Shown: piece after piece, positions 1 to 11,099 of the stretch
How positions within the stretch are numbered: position 1 is the stretch's first letter
How the letters are laid out: the number at the start of each line of letters is the position of its first letter
Assembly: GCF_029227915.1 (NCBI RefSeq)
Contig: NC_079875.1
Coordinates: 25,924,001-25,988,000 of the forward strand
Source of the DNA: Hydractinia symbiolongicarpus
Taxonomy: Eukaryota; Cnidaria; Hydrozoa; Anthoathecata; Hydractiniidae
Direction of reading: 5' to 3'
Length of the DNA: 64,000 nt
Notes under the pieces: generated by a model
What the model was told of the DNA's origin: nothing
The model's database searches: none
What the model saw: only the letters and a program-made list of their open reading frames with translations
Position numbers and translations under genes: made by a program

Positions 1-144
1 ACAGTAAGCTTCTTGCTCTTGAACAGTTCAGACGTTTTGCAGAATACATTCAGAAAGTGGTTGCTTGTTAACATTGGTTTGAAATAGCTCAATCAACTTA
101 ATACTTGATGGCACTAAAAAAGAAAAGAAGCAAAGGTAACATAC

Positions 145-1320
145 GATGAAATGATGGCTGAGCCTCGTCTTAGAACTGTTGACGAGTGGTCAGAGTTAGG
201 CTTTGAAACTCTATGATTGCGAAATCCTTTCAAATTTCAACTTAAGGCAAAACATTGCAAGATATCGCATTTCTTGTTTCAAAAAAATTTCAGGAGGCAG
301 AAAGCCTACCAGAATACAATATCGAAAACCTTGAATTCTGCAGCAGAAGGCGCTGACGTAGAAATTAGTTTCATATCGCATGGCTTCTCTTCAGGAACAA
401 AGAAAAATCTTTAGAGGATAAATTTAAGAAAAAAAAGGCTTTGGCACAGGAACTTATATCTTTTTTGAAGAATGAGATTCAAAACGAATTTAATAAACAA
501 AAAATACTGGCACGACAGGAAGCTCGGACTTACCGTCCACAGTCAAGCCAGCCATTTTTTCGTGTCCCCCCCCTAGCGATCTCCGAAAGCCGGTTTTGTG
601 GAACATGCTAATCTTAAAGATGGCGTGTCAGTCGCAGGTCGTTGGTTTTGTGGAACATGCCAATCTTAAAGATGGCGTGTCAATCGCAGGTCGTTCAGTT
701 GCTGGCCCCACTACTAATGCTTTTAGTTTTGCTACTTCGGGTTTGTCTACGGGGGTGGTAGGGTCCAACTTTATCAATCTCTCTCCCTCCAGTTCATAAG
801 CGAATTTCGGAAAAGATTAAGGCCAGTGAGTATGTAAATTTTGACGATTTATTCCCTCCATCACTCAATGCCTCAATGTCCTTGCCCATGGTCGATGGAG
901 ATGAATACGAGATGAGGATGCGCACCATGGATGGCACATTAGCTGTGTGTAGAAAAAACGTAACTAAGTCTCGTATTAAAGATTATGCTTCGTGGAGTTT
1001 GGCTTGGAGCTATTATCTTGGGTGTATGCTACAGTACTTACCACATTTAACTCAGCAGTTAGTTAGATATCAGACATACATCGCCCAATCTGCACAGAAT
1101 ACATCTGGCAAATGATACAAGCAAGAGGTTGGATGTTATTGATGACCTGTAATACAACCAGCACCTTAGAGGCGCTCCTGTGTTGCCAAAAAGGGATGCT
1201 GTTGCTTGGGGGAAAATCTTCATCTACATCTTCCAGGTTGAGCTATGCATGTTTTTATCTGCAATGAAGTAGGGCACTTTGCTAACCAATGCCACACTCG
1301 AAGTTGACGGTTTGGGAAGG
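145..1320 (+). pseudogene. DIRS-type retrotransposon ORF1 (gag-like), decayed
   Basis: Reading frames on the plus strand give a broken gag-like protein. A basic, Lys/Gln-rich coiled-coil-like stretch lies at about 405-560. A segment at 876-1115 contains RIKDYASWSLAWSYYL followed by a conserved L..YQ..I pattern, which matches the W..AW..Y..L/YQ signature of DIRS-family ORF1 proteins. Near 1,255-1,300 a zinc-knuckle remnant reads CNEVGHFANQC; its first cysteine pair is disrupted by an apparent one-base insertion. Several stops and frame changes show that it is dead. The next plus-strand domains are RT, RNase H and tyrosine recombinase, which is the DIRS order. The outer termini were not found, so the 5' limit is approximate. 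Confidence 0.6.
592..695 (+). repeat. 52-bp tandem repeat, two copies
   Basis: Two adjacent copies (592-643 and 644-695) share GGTTTTGTGGAACATGC and the following bases, with only a couple of substitutions. The duplication lies inside the gag-like region of the DIRS relic and contributes to its frame disruption. Confidence 0.8.
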
Positions 1321-1689
1321 CCGATGAGAAGCATTTTTGGAATGTCCCCCAGCAGTTTTGAAGTAATTCCGAGCAACTATGGTGCATTAAATTTAATAGA
1401 GGACTGAGTTGCACATACACCCATGCACCTACTCTCACAGGTGTTCTTCATGTAGATCGTCAGGACACCCAGCACTCCATTGCACACTCAGGTCCTCTAG
1501 GCCAAGTACCAAATGAATTATGTGCTGTAAAATCGCTTATTACAACCCGGTTAAGCTTGACGCATTAGAGAGTCTCGTGTATCGTATCAGGTTTTCGATA
1601 TGGATTCAAACCTGGTTTTCAGGACAATGAGTTGAAATCATGCATGAGTAACAAAAATCTTCCATAGAGTATAAAACCAAAGTTAATGA

Positions 1690-2900
1690 GGCGATTGTGA
1701 AAGAGCTGCAGAGGGGACATACGGTGGGTACATTTGCTTCATCACCATTTAAATTGCATTGTTCTCCACTGGGTGCTGCACCAAAAAAGGACGGGATGGC
1801 GCGAGTGGTATTAGACCTTTCTTCACCACACGAACATTCAGTTAACGATGGCATTACCAAAGAGGACTATTCGGTCTCCTACTCATCATTTGATGATGCG
1901 GTTGAAATGGTTAAAAGGTTGGTTAGAAATTGTTACATGGCTAAGGTTGACATATAAAGCATGCTTTCAGACTGTGCCCTGTGCATCCTAGTGATTGGCA
2001 CCTATTAGGTTATAAGTGGAAGGGAAGATACTTTTTTGACGTAGTCCTACCTTTTGGTGGGCGTTCCTCTGCTTTCATTTTTAACAAATTTGCTGATATT
2101 CTAGAGTGGATATTATTGTGGATTTATTTTGTCAAAAATCTCTCACATTATTTAGATGATTTCATCACAGCTGCCCTGTCTAAAAATAATGTCAGGCTAT
2201 AGTAAAGTTGATTAAGGACGTTTTTCAGTTGCTTGGTGTTCCGTTGGTTCCAAATAAGATGGTAGGCCCCTGCCAAGTAATTACATACCTGCACTTTGAA
2301 ATAGACACAGTAAATTTTGTTGTTCGTCTCCTACAAGATAAGTTCACGGAATTACTATCTTCACTTCGTAATTGGTTAGGGAAGAAGAAATGCATAAAAG
2401 AGAGAACTGTTATCTCTTATAGGGTTTTTGTCTTTTGCGTGCAAGGATGTGTAATGTGGTCGAATGTTCTTACGACGTCTTATTGATCTCTCCACTACAG
2501 TTCGTTCCTTACATCATCATACTTCTATTACATCAGAATCTCACAACAATATTCAATGGTGTTGTGAGTTTATCCCCACTTAAAATGGCATCGCTATTAT
2601 CCACACTGAAACCTTAGACTCCACTTCAATAAATCTTTTTATTGATGCTTCTGGAGTAGGCATAGGAGGATATTTTTCTGGTGCACGGTTTTCAATTGCC
2701 TTAAACCTTACTCATAGGTATAGAGTATCACCTTCATTGAGTGATCGGCCATAGTTGTAGCAGTTTTTTCTTGGGGCAAAGCATGGAAAAACAAGCAATC
2801 AGTGTAATACACAGATAATTTGGCTATTGTTTATGTGTGGTCCTCTGGGTCGTTAGGGTTGTCCAAACATCAAGCATCTCGTACGTTTTTTATTTTTTTA
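1690..2900 (+). pseudogene. DIRS-type reverse transcriptase and RNase H, decayed
   Basis: Frames at 1697-1957, 1981-2202 and 2208-2486 carry RT blocks in order: AAPKKDGMARVVLDLS (palm entry), then VLPFGGRSSAFIFNKFADIL and the catalytic motif YLDDF at about 2,150. A frame from about 2,610 to 2,890 contains LFIDASGVGIGGYFSG and TDNLAIV, the RNase H motifs of DIRS elements. At least four frameshifts or stops separate the blocks. It lies between the gag relic and a tyrosine recombinase domain, with no integrase or protease, as expected for DIRS elements. This is an inactive fossil copy. Confidence 0.75.
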
Positions 2901-3005
2901 CACAGCAAAACACAATATAAACCTCCTGGTACGCCACATTAACGGCCAGCACAATACTTACGCAGATCTTTTGTTTCGATTGCAGGTAAAACACTGCAAA
3001 CGTCT

Positions 3006-3697
3006 ATGCGCAGAAGCCAAAGCAGATCCAACACCAATTCCTTTATCAATACTACAACTCTTCAAAGAGATTTAAGTCATTATTTAGAGTCTTCCATTTC
3101 AACAAACACCGGGGCAACATATCGGTCAGGATATCTCTCGTTTAAACAATTTTGCGAAGCTACATCTGTACCTACCTTTCCTCTGACAGAAATACCACAT
3201 CAACTGTCATATTTGGCAAGAGGCGACAAATTTGCTACTATTAAAGTCTATTTTCGCGGTGTTCAGTACGAGAGTGTAATATGTGGCTTTAACACAAAGA
3301 TAGCCCACATGGGTTGCCTGTACTATGTTTTGCGTGGCATTAAAAGATGTCATCCAAATTCTCTTTCTCAGAGACTACCAATTACACCAGCTGATCTGCG
3401 TAAAATGATAATGTTTATTAAAAACTCTATGTTTTCCAACCACGACAAAGCAATGTGGACTTGTCTTATCTTAGTGGCATTTCTTGGCCTGTTAAGAGTG
3501 TCAGAGTATGTTTGCCCCTCAAGTCAATAAGCTTGCCTAACAATATTAACATTAACACACATAGTTTTCGCATTGGTGGCGCTTCGGCTGCCGCTTCCTG
3601 CGGGATACCCGATTCCGCTATTAAGATTTTTGGACGCTGGAGTAGTGATTGCTACAGAAGGTACATTCACCTGGCAGACAACGTTTTGACAGAATAG
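3006..3697 (+). pseudogene. DIRS-type tyrosine recombinase (YR), internally broken
   Basis: The N-terminal segment (3006-3530) has the SAM-like core-binding region typical of DIRS YRs (YLESSISTNTGATYRSGY near its start) and ends near the first catalytic region (LLRVSEYV). The C-terminal segment (about 3,535-3,697, another frame) contains HSFRIGGASAAASCGIPDSA, then IFGRWSSDCYRRYIH. This gives the box II H-x-x-R and a C-terminal tyrosine. Sequence between the two parts appears deleted, so the first catalytic Arg/Lys neighbourhood is incomplete. The family normally integrates a circular cDNA by site-specific recombination. This copy is inactive. Confidence 0.75.
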
Positions 3698-3699
3698 TC

Positions 3700-5700
3700 T
3701 ACTCGCATAGCAGACTTAAATGGAATGACAAAAATCTGGGACATTAAGTTTGTGCTTTAAGCTCAGCTCAACTTGTATAGTATGCAGGTTATTACGATCC
3801 TCTAAACGCCTGTAAGAATACTATAAACGTCGCACTATCCTTTGTATATTTTTCAATAGGACAGCAGTTCATTAGTTATAGTTATTTATGATTAGATGTT
3901 GTGTTATATCATAGTATGTAGCTAATGTCATACTTATAGAAGACTACATAGAAGTCAACTCTTGGTTTTTCAATCTGGGGAAATTTGGGGGTGCTGGGCT
4001 TCCTTCGTCAGCCAGCTTGGTGCAGATGTCTATTTTGTTGACAGTGATAGATTTGATTAAGTATTTTGAAAGTATAGAGCGTGTCAGTTCATGTCAGTCC
4101 ATTATAATGAGACAAACGTTTAATTGTCATTAATTGTCATGTACTGTCAAAAGAATCCGTTGTCAAAATGTCTAAAAGAAGCCCGTGGCCATATGGTGCC
4201 GTAAAAAGAAGCCTGTGTCCCAACTGTTACGATAAACACTCACCATAATAGACATGTAGTGGTAAGAGTCAAGAGTCCGTTGTCTAAGGCATATAGTGCC
4301 AATTGTCTTGTCTGTTACAATGTCAGTAATTTATTTCAGTACTAAATTTCTAACGAAGCCCGAGCACCTCAACCCATACCCCAAATTTAATCGCAAACTA
4401 TTTAAGAATATATTTTCTACCAATACTTTGTGTTGTTTTCACTTCTGAACCGTACCAATTAACCGGAATTTTGCTTCTCCTTTTTTAGTGCATTCAGAAC
4501 CAAAATGCCTTTTAAAGTATGGACATCTTCAGTTTACATTTTTAGTTGCAATTTGTTAATTTTTATTATCCATTTTCATTTCAAATAGAGTCACTATCCC
4601 TTAAAAATATATTAAGACACGGGCAAATTTCAAACCTGGTCCCCACAAGTAATTAGAAAGTACTTACTATATTCGTCCAATTTGAACTTGCCAAAGTTTA
4701 TTTGTCAGTGTTTATAGTTCACTTGTCACTGCTTACCACTTGTCAATGTTTAGAGCGGACTTAGGAACTTAGGTAATAAAGTTAGGTTCAAACTTTTAAC
4801 ACACTCTAATTGTTGCTGACGTCAGCATGGCCATTTTTCTCCAATTTCGGGACCTTTGTGGACCCTGAAGTGGGATGCTAGTGACTAATATTTGTACCCA
4901 CTAAAAAATTTAGCCGGTTTTTTTACTGATAAGGCAGCTGTTTGCCAAATTGATTAAATTGATTGGCTCCTATTTTAATTAACTTTTATTATTAAATTTT
5001 TCTTGTTTTCTATTTAGATTTTGGATGTTAAATATATACCAAACCAGCGAGAAAGTATGAGCTATGATGATGTAAGTGGTTCGGATTACATATATACTTC
5101 ACGCCTCATGTTAATAATGCCCGTATTCCGTCTGTGAGCAAGAAAAAAGTCATCCCAACGGAAGCACGAATATCAAATGCAACATATTTTTATCCACTTT
5201 GTTGCGACAGGTCAATTTAAGAAGGGGCGATCCGTGGATTTTTCCACGGGCTAACAACAGAATAATGCACATGTCAAAACAGTTCTCATTATTCTGTATA
5301 TCCTCTTTCATGAGTTCTTTTTCGTTTTTTTAAAAAATAATCTTTTTGCCATTGATGAACGAAGGATGCAGCGCCTCTTTGTACGTTTCTTTGACTCTTT
5401 TTTGCAGTTTCAGCAAAAGATTTTGACAACGTTTGCCAGCCATTTCAAAGCGATTAACGTATATTTATAAAGAAATTTTAAAGAAATAGCAAGATAACTA
5501 AAAAAATATTTTTGGGAATGATAAGCTACTAAAGTATGTAATGATTAATTTGTGTGCGAATGTGCAATTAACCAATTTTTGAATACATGCGTAAAAATTT
5601 CAATTCTAATTTAGTTCCCAAAAGGTATAGCTAACTGGTGATTTAAATGCTCTAAACTGCTCTAAGCCAAGAATTATACTGAAACGCTTTGCCAACGAAG
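3700..5700. other. Gene-poor AT-rich stretch with TGTCA-rich segments
   Basis: No coding region could be supported. Short TGTCA/TTGTCA words recur at about 4,085-4,335 and 4,690-4,755. A short perfect hairpin, CCGTGGA-TTT-TCCACGG style, lies near 5,230. Nothing else was recognised. Confidence 0.5.
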
Positions 5701-5711
5701 CTACTCTTGTG

Positions 5712-5775
5712 TAAGCAAGAGACAGGACTCGAACCTGCAGTCTATCCAGATAACCTTTTTAGCTAGGTAGCAGTT
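5712..5775 (-). ncRNA. tRNA-like / SINE-like Pol III promoter remnant
   Basis: On the minus strand the segment reads TAGCTAAAAAGGTTA (A-box-like) followed 20-25 bases later by a T-arm with B-box GGTTCGAGTCC. The T stem GCAGG/CCTGT closes around TTCGAGT with one wobble pair. The anticodon arm is shortened, so this is not a functional tRNA. A tRNA-derived SINE head or tRNA pseudogene fits best. Confidence 0.35.
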
Positions 5776-5928
5776 TACTATTCGATTTTTTTTTCTTACT
5801 ATTCTCATATTGCAATATTTAATCCCTTATCATAAAAATCAACATTTGTTAGCTATTCCTTTACTATTGAGTAGTAACATAGTATATTATAGCTTAGTCG
5901 TTACTCAGCCGTCGTTGAGGTCGGAGGT

Positions 5929-6351
5929 GTGCTCCGAGTTAACCTGTCATGGGGTGATTCAAAATCCGAAATACGTGGTATCTTTTCAACTTGCTTCATA
6001 TTATCCACACAAACATTATGGCTAATAAACAAATCATCGCTTCAAAAAATGAATAAAGATGAAGTAATAGCTTTCAATCTAAAAGATTCAAAAAAAATTG
6101 GTAATAAAATATCTGGAATTTTCGATGACTTACACACCTTGACGACTTCCACTAAGCTTGAATTTGAATTAGCTATTTCCCACAGTGTTAATGACAGATT
6201 CGCTGAAAAAATCGTAGATTTGGAAAGACAGTGTTGGTTAAACGAACAGTACAGTCACAGAGAGTGCCTATATATTACAGGTATAAATGATTTTGTACAA
6301 GATCGCAACATTGAGTCCAAGGTATGCGAAATTCTCCAAAATTCCTCCTAA
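5929..6351 (+). pseudogene. LINE ORF1-like protein fragment
   Basis: The frame contains LERQCWLNEQYSHRECLYI followed by TGI, the short block after the coiled coil in L1/CR1-type ORF1 proteins of invertebrates. It is preceded by a helical, charged stretch (residues about 45-100). These ORF1 proteins bind RNA and act as chaperones for target-primed reverse transcription. The ORF ends at 6351 while an overlapping frame continues with endonuclease-like sequence, so the element is frame-shifted. It is the first part of the LINE relic that continues to about 7,720. Confidence 0.5.
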
Positions 6352-7720
6352 ATTCCTATGATGATTGGCACTGTATCGAATGTCGCAAAGAATCACTGAG
6401 ACCGTTTTTCTCGCAATTAAATTCCTTTTCACCAGAAATTTGTGATCAGTCCTATGACGTGGGAGGAGCCAACTGTATGATGAAATTGAAGAATTTGACC
6501 ATCAACCTCTTAAACTGTGACACAGATAAGCCTGTCAAGAATTTTTTAGATATAACTTCCTCTTTCTCCTTGCTTCCTCACATCACCTTTTCTTCTAGGA
6601 TAACTAACTCCTCCAGTACTCTTATAGATAATATATTCTCTGACACTATGACTGGTATTATCTGTACTACAATCTCTGACCACTTGCCTCAATTCGTTAT
6701 AAAACAGTATATTCTCCTTCTAATGTTAAGACTAGTGTCAGAGATTGAAAAAAATTTTGATCAGGAAAATTTTATTCTTGATATTTTTGATACAAACTGG
6801 GAACAAACTCTTGAAAAAAATTCTGGCAATGTAGACATCTCTTTCGACAAATTCTTTAACAGGGTTGAGGGCCTCCTGGATCAGTATGCACCTATAAAAG
6901 CACTAAGCGTCAACATAAACGTGATTGAAATCCTTGGATCACTTAGTCTATTCAACAACGCGATCGTCTTTATAAATCCTCTATAAAGGCTAAAAATCCT
7001 TTAATTAGATCTGCTCTCAATAAACGTTATAAGCAGTATAAAAACTTAATTGTAACTTTGTGCAAGCAGAGCAAGAAAATACTTTATGCAAGCTATTTCA
7101 GTGATAACCTTGGAAATATTTACAAGGTGTGGCAAGGCATCAATTCTATCATATCTACTAAAAAGTCTAAATCTTCTTTTCCTACCTGTGTCAATCTTCA
7201 CAATACTAATGTCACTGATCCTTCTGTAATCTCCAATTCCTTCGATGTTTATTTTTCTTTTATTGCTGATACCATACAATCTAAAATTTCTTTTTCTTCA
7301 AAAGCCCTTCTCTCATTTTCTTCAAAACATAAATTTCAATTCGTTTTTCTCTCACCAACTGGACACTGATGAATTAGCCTCATGTATTGCCTCGTTAAAT
7401 TGCCATAAAGAATCTGGTCCTTTTGGTATTCCTAGTCAATTATTGGCTCTTCTCAAATTTAAATTTGCCAAGTTACTCTCAATTCTGATCAATCTTTCTT
7501 TCTCTTCTGGTGTATTTCCATCCCAATTAAAAATTGGCAATGTTTTTTCTGTATTTAAAAAAGGATTCAAACTTGACTGTACAAATTACACACCGATCTC
7601 TTTGCTATCTAATTTGATAAAGTTTTTCAAAAACTGATCTACAAACGATCTACAACATGATATTTTGTACTCTCAACAGTTTGGATTTAGGCAAAAACAC
7701 TCCACAGCATACGTTCTTAA
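6330..7720 (+). pseudogene. LINE endonuclease/reverse transcriptase, decayed
   Basis: The 6324-6986 frame shows the C-terminal part of an APE-type endonuclease: TLIDNIFSDTMTG and then TISDHLPQF, the SDH motif. Frames 7058-7369 and 7245-7637 hold the start of the RT domain: KESGPFGIPSQLL, then FPSQLKIGNVFSVFKKG and NYTPISLLSN. The motif QQFGFRQKHSTAY at about 7,675-7,715 is the next RT block, after which the similarity stops. The YxDD region and the 3' end are missing. Several frameshifts make it inactive. Order and strand agree with the ORF1 fragment just upstream. Confidence 0.75.
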
Positions 7721-8370
7721 GAACATATGCCAAAATAAGAATTTGCACGGATCTTATAAACCAATATTTTCATTTAATATCAAAATCAGGTAAATATGTA
7801 ATGCAATACAATTCGGGTAACTACTTTTCTAGTTAGTAATTTTGGTGATGGTGGTGGTGTTGCTTAACATTGTTTTATGTATATGATCATTTCTTTTTAT
7901 ACTCCTACGATACATTCGAAAACGCACATCTAATTGGGTAAATGTCGGAACTATGTTCTCCCCTATTTCACCCAATCAGACTTATTAGTAAAAAAATAAT
8001 TTTTTACAGCACCCTTGCCGGAACATACCAAGGTGATTTTTCTTACTTGACATAAGCATCTTCAAACGCGGTTCAAATTCTCTTTTTCTATGTTCCAGGA
8101 TGTGTCTGTATATCAGAATGACACATACTTCGGTATTGTCATGGAGAAGCATGGTGACATCAGCCTCAGCTATAATTCCTTTATGTTGGAAGCTACTCGC
8201 CCGGATGAACCCAATTAACCTTTTCTTTCTAGGTGAGTACATAGCAACGACTTTACTAATATTTGGAAGAAAGCAGTCGAAATTATCTAGTTCATTTGTT
8301 TGATCAGCAGATAAATTGAAAGCTAATGGCGCACGGAAAAGAGAAAAGTATTTAAAGTTATCGCATTTTT

Positions 8371-9160
8371 TTGGTCCTAAATGTTGTACTTGTGACTTTT
8401 ATTTATATTTATACAAGAAAACCTGCCAATATGCCGGTAGATAATCTAGTCAACGAATTAATGGAACACATTAAGAAGGTTACTCATAGTGACAATATTG
8501 TTTTTAAATTCCCTTCAAATATTTTTTGTGAGGTTAGGGATGCTGCTTGTGGTCGCTTGACAATATTTAATGGGAGCAGGGGTGGTGAACCCGCTGGATT
8601 GTTTATATATCAGTGGAAGGAAGCGCAGGACAGAGAATGGCTTAGGCCACATGTCCGAGAAGAATACAAGAAGGAAATTGACAGTGGAAATCGACTAACG
8701 TATCAAGAGGGGAAAGGAGATAAGTTTGTGCCAGTATTCATACCGCCGAACCAGATATCAGCGCAGGCTGACACAGTCTTATGTCGACGTGCAAAAAAGT
8801 GACATTATTCCCAAAATAAATAGGACAATAAATCGGCATAGGGTTTCGTCCCTAATCGGAGCCCTCGGTCTTCCTCAACATGAACAAGAGTTGGCCTTCG
8901 AACATCTAGGTCATAGTGGTGACATCAATCGCATTATTTACCAGGCACCGCCAGCAGAGAAGCAGTTAGCTAGTACTGGAAGATACTTAGCGATGATTGA
9001 CAAACAAAAAATTGCAAATCAACAATCGGACTTGCATGGTTCTAAAATTAATACTGGAGACACGAAGAAGCCAAATGTCGAAGTGCGAGTTAAAACCTTG
9101 AGAGTAGGCACTGATAAAAATTGTACTAAACATGTAAAAGTACCAGATGCTCTAATTTAA
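8371..9160 (+). pseudogene. Relic of a tyrosine-recombinase-like transposon protein
   Basis: Two overlapping frames (8371-8802 and 8726-9160) read as one protein with a frameshift near 8,745-8,790. The first has the block ACGRLTIFNGSRGGEPAGL, known from a widespread uncharacterised invertebrate protein family. The second has NRHRVSSL, then AFEHLGHSGDINRIIYQAP. I read this as the H-x-x-R / G-H-S / Tyr signature of the catalytic C-terminus of tyrosine recombinases (Crypton- or DIRS-like folds). The family identity is recalled from motif patterns, not searched. The first catalytic Arg region is not evident, and the break makes activity unlikely. An intact gene with a sequencing error is the alternative. 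Confidence 0.45.
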
Positions 9161-9483
9161 AACTCAGAATGACGAAAAAGTTTAGGTGCATGAATAAATA
9201 TACATTGCAAAGAAAAGCCAATTTGATTTTATTGACGTATGGACGATTGATACTCAACCCATTACCTTCTCCCATTATAAGTAAAGTCCTGGGGACGAGG
9301 TTGGTATACCTGTTTGCCTTTACGCTTTGCTTTGTTTGTATGACTTTTTGCGGAGCATAGTTACCAGTTGCCGTCCTTGGATCATTTCTGTACCTTGACT
9401 TTAGAGTTACGAAAGACCAATATTGTTAATGAAATTTATTGTGGATATTTTCTAATGCTCCCGGAATATGATACAAGCTTAGA

Positions 9484-9751
9484 GAATACGTAATCTTTGA
9501 GTTGTAAAGGGACGAATTTCTATTAAGGCACTTGCCCGTTCCTTGCCGTATCCCTTGCCTTTACCTACCCTTCCCATGCCTTTTCTGGTGGCTGCCATGC
9601 CCATGCCTTGCCTACCCCTGCCTTACTGATTCCTCTTCCTGTTTCCTTGTCTGCCTTTGCCGTGCCCTGTTTCCTTGCCTGCCTTTGCCGTGCCCTGTCT
9701 TTGCCGTGCTTCATGCCTTTGCCTTGGCAACCTCTCCGCAACACTTTCTAT
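9484..9751 (+). repeat. CCTTGCC-rich dispersed repeat, copy 1
   Basis: The core (about 9,530-9,735) is an irregular array of CCTTGCC, GCCTTTGCC and TGCCATGCC words on the plus strand. It is flanked by unique-looking ends: TAATCTTTGAGTTGTAA on the left and GGCAACCTCTCCGCAACACT on the right. The same flanks and core occur inverted at 50,311-50,587, so this is a dispersed family, not a local microsatellite. Predicted peptides are Cys/Pro/Leu-rich artefacts of the repeat. Confidence 0.8.
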
Positions 9752-9764
9752 ACTAGTTACTACC

Positions 9765-10105
9765 ACCATGTTCCAGTTTTGTACTAGAACTACAATCACA
9801 TGTGACACATGTTTCCAATCGCACTCTACTGATGAAATGTCTCTATTTCTTGAATTGTAACCAAGACCCACAATTCAAGAGTCATTGAACCTCTTCCTAC
9901 AACCAGAGGTTTTGACAGGGAATGATAAGTGGTCTTGCCCTCTGTGTAATTCCCATCAAACAGTAACACGAGAGACGGAAATTGTGAACAGCGAGTGGTT
10001 CACACCTTTAGTTCAATTAAAACGTTTCATTACGTCAAATGGTCAAATCTAAAAACAAGTGTCGCCAGTTTCTTGTTTCACAGACTTCTTATCCCTTCCT
10101 GTTAC
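9765..10105 (+). pseudogene. Ubiquitin-specific protease (USP) domain relic
   Basis: One frame, interrupted by stops, reads TCDTCFQSHST, a gap, then FLQPEVLTGNDKWSCPLCNSH and PLVQLKRF. These are the Cys4 finger and the LKRF segment of peptidase C19 USPs. It continues after a stop at about 10,050 with a region like the post-LKRF strands. The catalytic Cys box and His box are not present. The closest relative in the window is the USP domain fused to a retrotransposon endonuclease at 31,957-33,475, which shares LSGNDRWLCP. This suggests a second, more decayed copy of the same mobile family. Confidence 0.55.
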
Positions 10106-10745
10106 CATCAACCCTGATATTTCGGACTGATCGTTTATGAAGTTTATAAATATTATGATTGTCAGGAAGACTCCAAGTGTATCCACGGATAGTGAATGAT
10201 GAGTCACATATATTTCCAACCTAAGATTGACATGAATATTGTCACATGCCTAAACTTTTACTGCATCAGCAGCAGATATATCCAAATTCCAACCACAAGG
10301 AAGCTTAAGCATTTTGGCACGATTTACAAATTCTTGAATGATTGATAGCATATATGGGTGGTTGGTTCCACTGTTGTATTTAACTTTTTCTCTGCAACAT
10401 TTTTTTGCTAGTAAACACAAACATTATATACTTAACTGTTTTTCTTTTATCATCTAGAAGAAAGTATTATATATGCATTATTATCACAGTCGTGATTATT
10501 ATATGTGAAATATCCTTTTTTCTGTAGTTGAAATATCTGAAAGTGTATTGAATCGCACTTACGTTGTACTATCTGGCTTTGTACAAAATGCTTCTCACAA
10601 ATATACAGATTACATTTATCTATTTGTGCTCTCAACTGTTTATCAATAACGCCATCTTTGATTATCACAGTGACTAGCTTGTCTCCCGAGGATGCGTCGT
10701 ACTCGTCATTCGCTTGAGTAATTTTGAAAATAAAAATTCCAGTTG
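10100..10745 (-). pseudogene. THAP-like zinc finger gene relic
   Basis: On the minus strand, about 10,740 to 10,450 reads a frame with NDEYDASSGDKLVTVIIKD and then LYICEKHFVQSQI. This resembles the second half of a THAP (C2CH) DNA-binding domain, whose late C..H pair is C-E-K-H-F. After an acceptor-like tttactag near 10,407, a second frame reads GTNHPYMLSIIQEFVNRAKM and LPCGWNLDISAADAVKV, then an in-frame stop and LRLEIYVTHHSLSVDTWSLP. The N-terminal Cys pair was not found. The premature stop suggests a pseudogene. The protein is probably transposon-derived; its function is unknown. Confidence 0.4.
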
Positions 10746-10859
10746 TTCTACGGGAGCTAGAGCAACCAAACCCTGAACAATTAGCTCCGACTATAGTTTA
10801 TAATACTAAACTTCTGCAAAGTACCTAGCATACAAAGCTTCCCACCTGTTTTTGATTTC

Positions 10860-11090
10860 TTGGTCCCCTTAATGTTGATGGGAGAGGTAGTGTTGTGGTG
10901 GGGTAGGTAGTGTTGGTGGCTGAGGTGGTGTTGGCGGGGAAGGTGGTTTTGATGGGCCAGGAGGTGTTAATGGAGTAGGAGTATGGAATGATGAGCGTGG
11001 ATATCGGCGCTTGGAAGGAATTGGTGTGGATTGGTTAGGTGGGTGGATTAGTGGGGGGAAAAGGTGAGTATGGTAGTGAATGCGGATTTT
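10860..11090 (-). other. Proline-rich, GT-skewed low-complexity segment
   Basis: The plus strand is strongly G/T-rich (GGTGGTGTTGG-type words). Read on the minus strand it gives proline-rich peptides in two frames, for example TPPGPSKPPSPPTPPQPP. No start, splice site or domain could be tied to it, so it may be low-complexity DNA or a degraded proline-rich exon. Confidence 0.4.
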
Positions 11091-11099
11091 TACAAAGGA

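Noticed and set aside
9532-9871. Cysteine/proline-rich ORFs on both strands (9,532-9,756 and 9,623-9,871)
   Set aside because: They are translations of the CCTTGCC repeat; open frames on both strands are a composition artefact.
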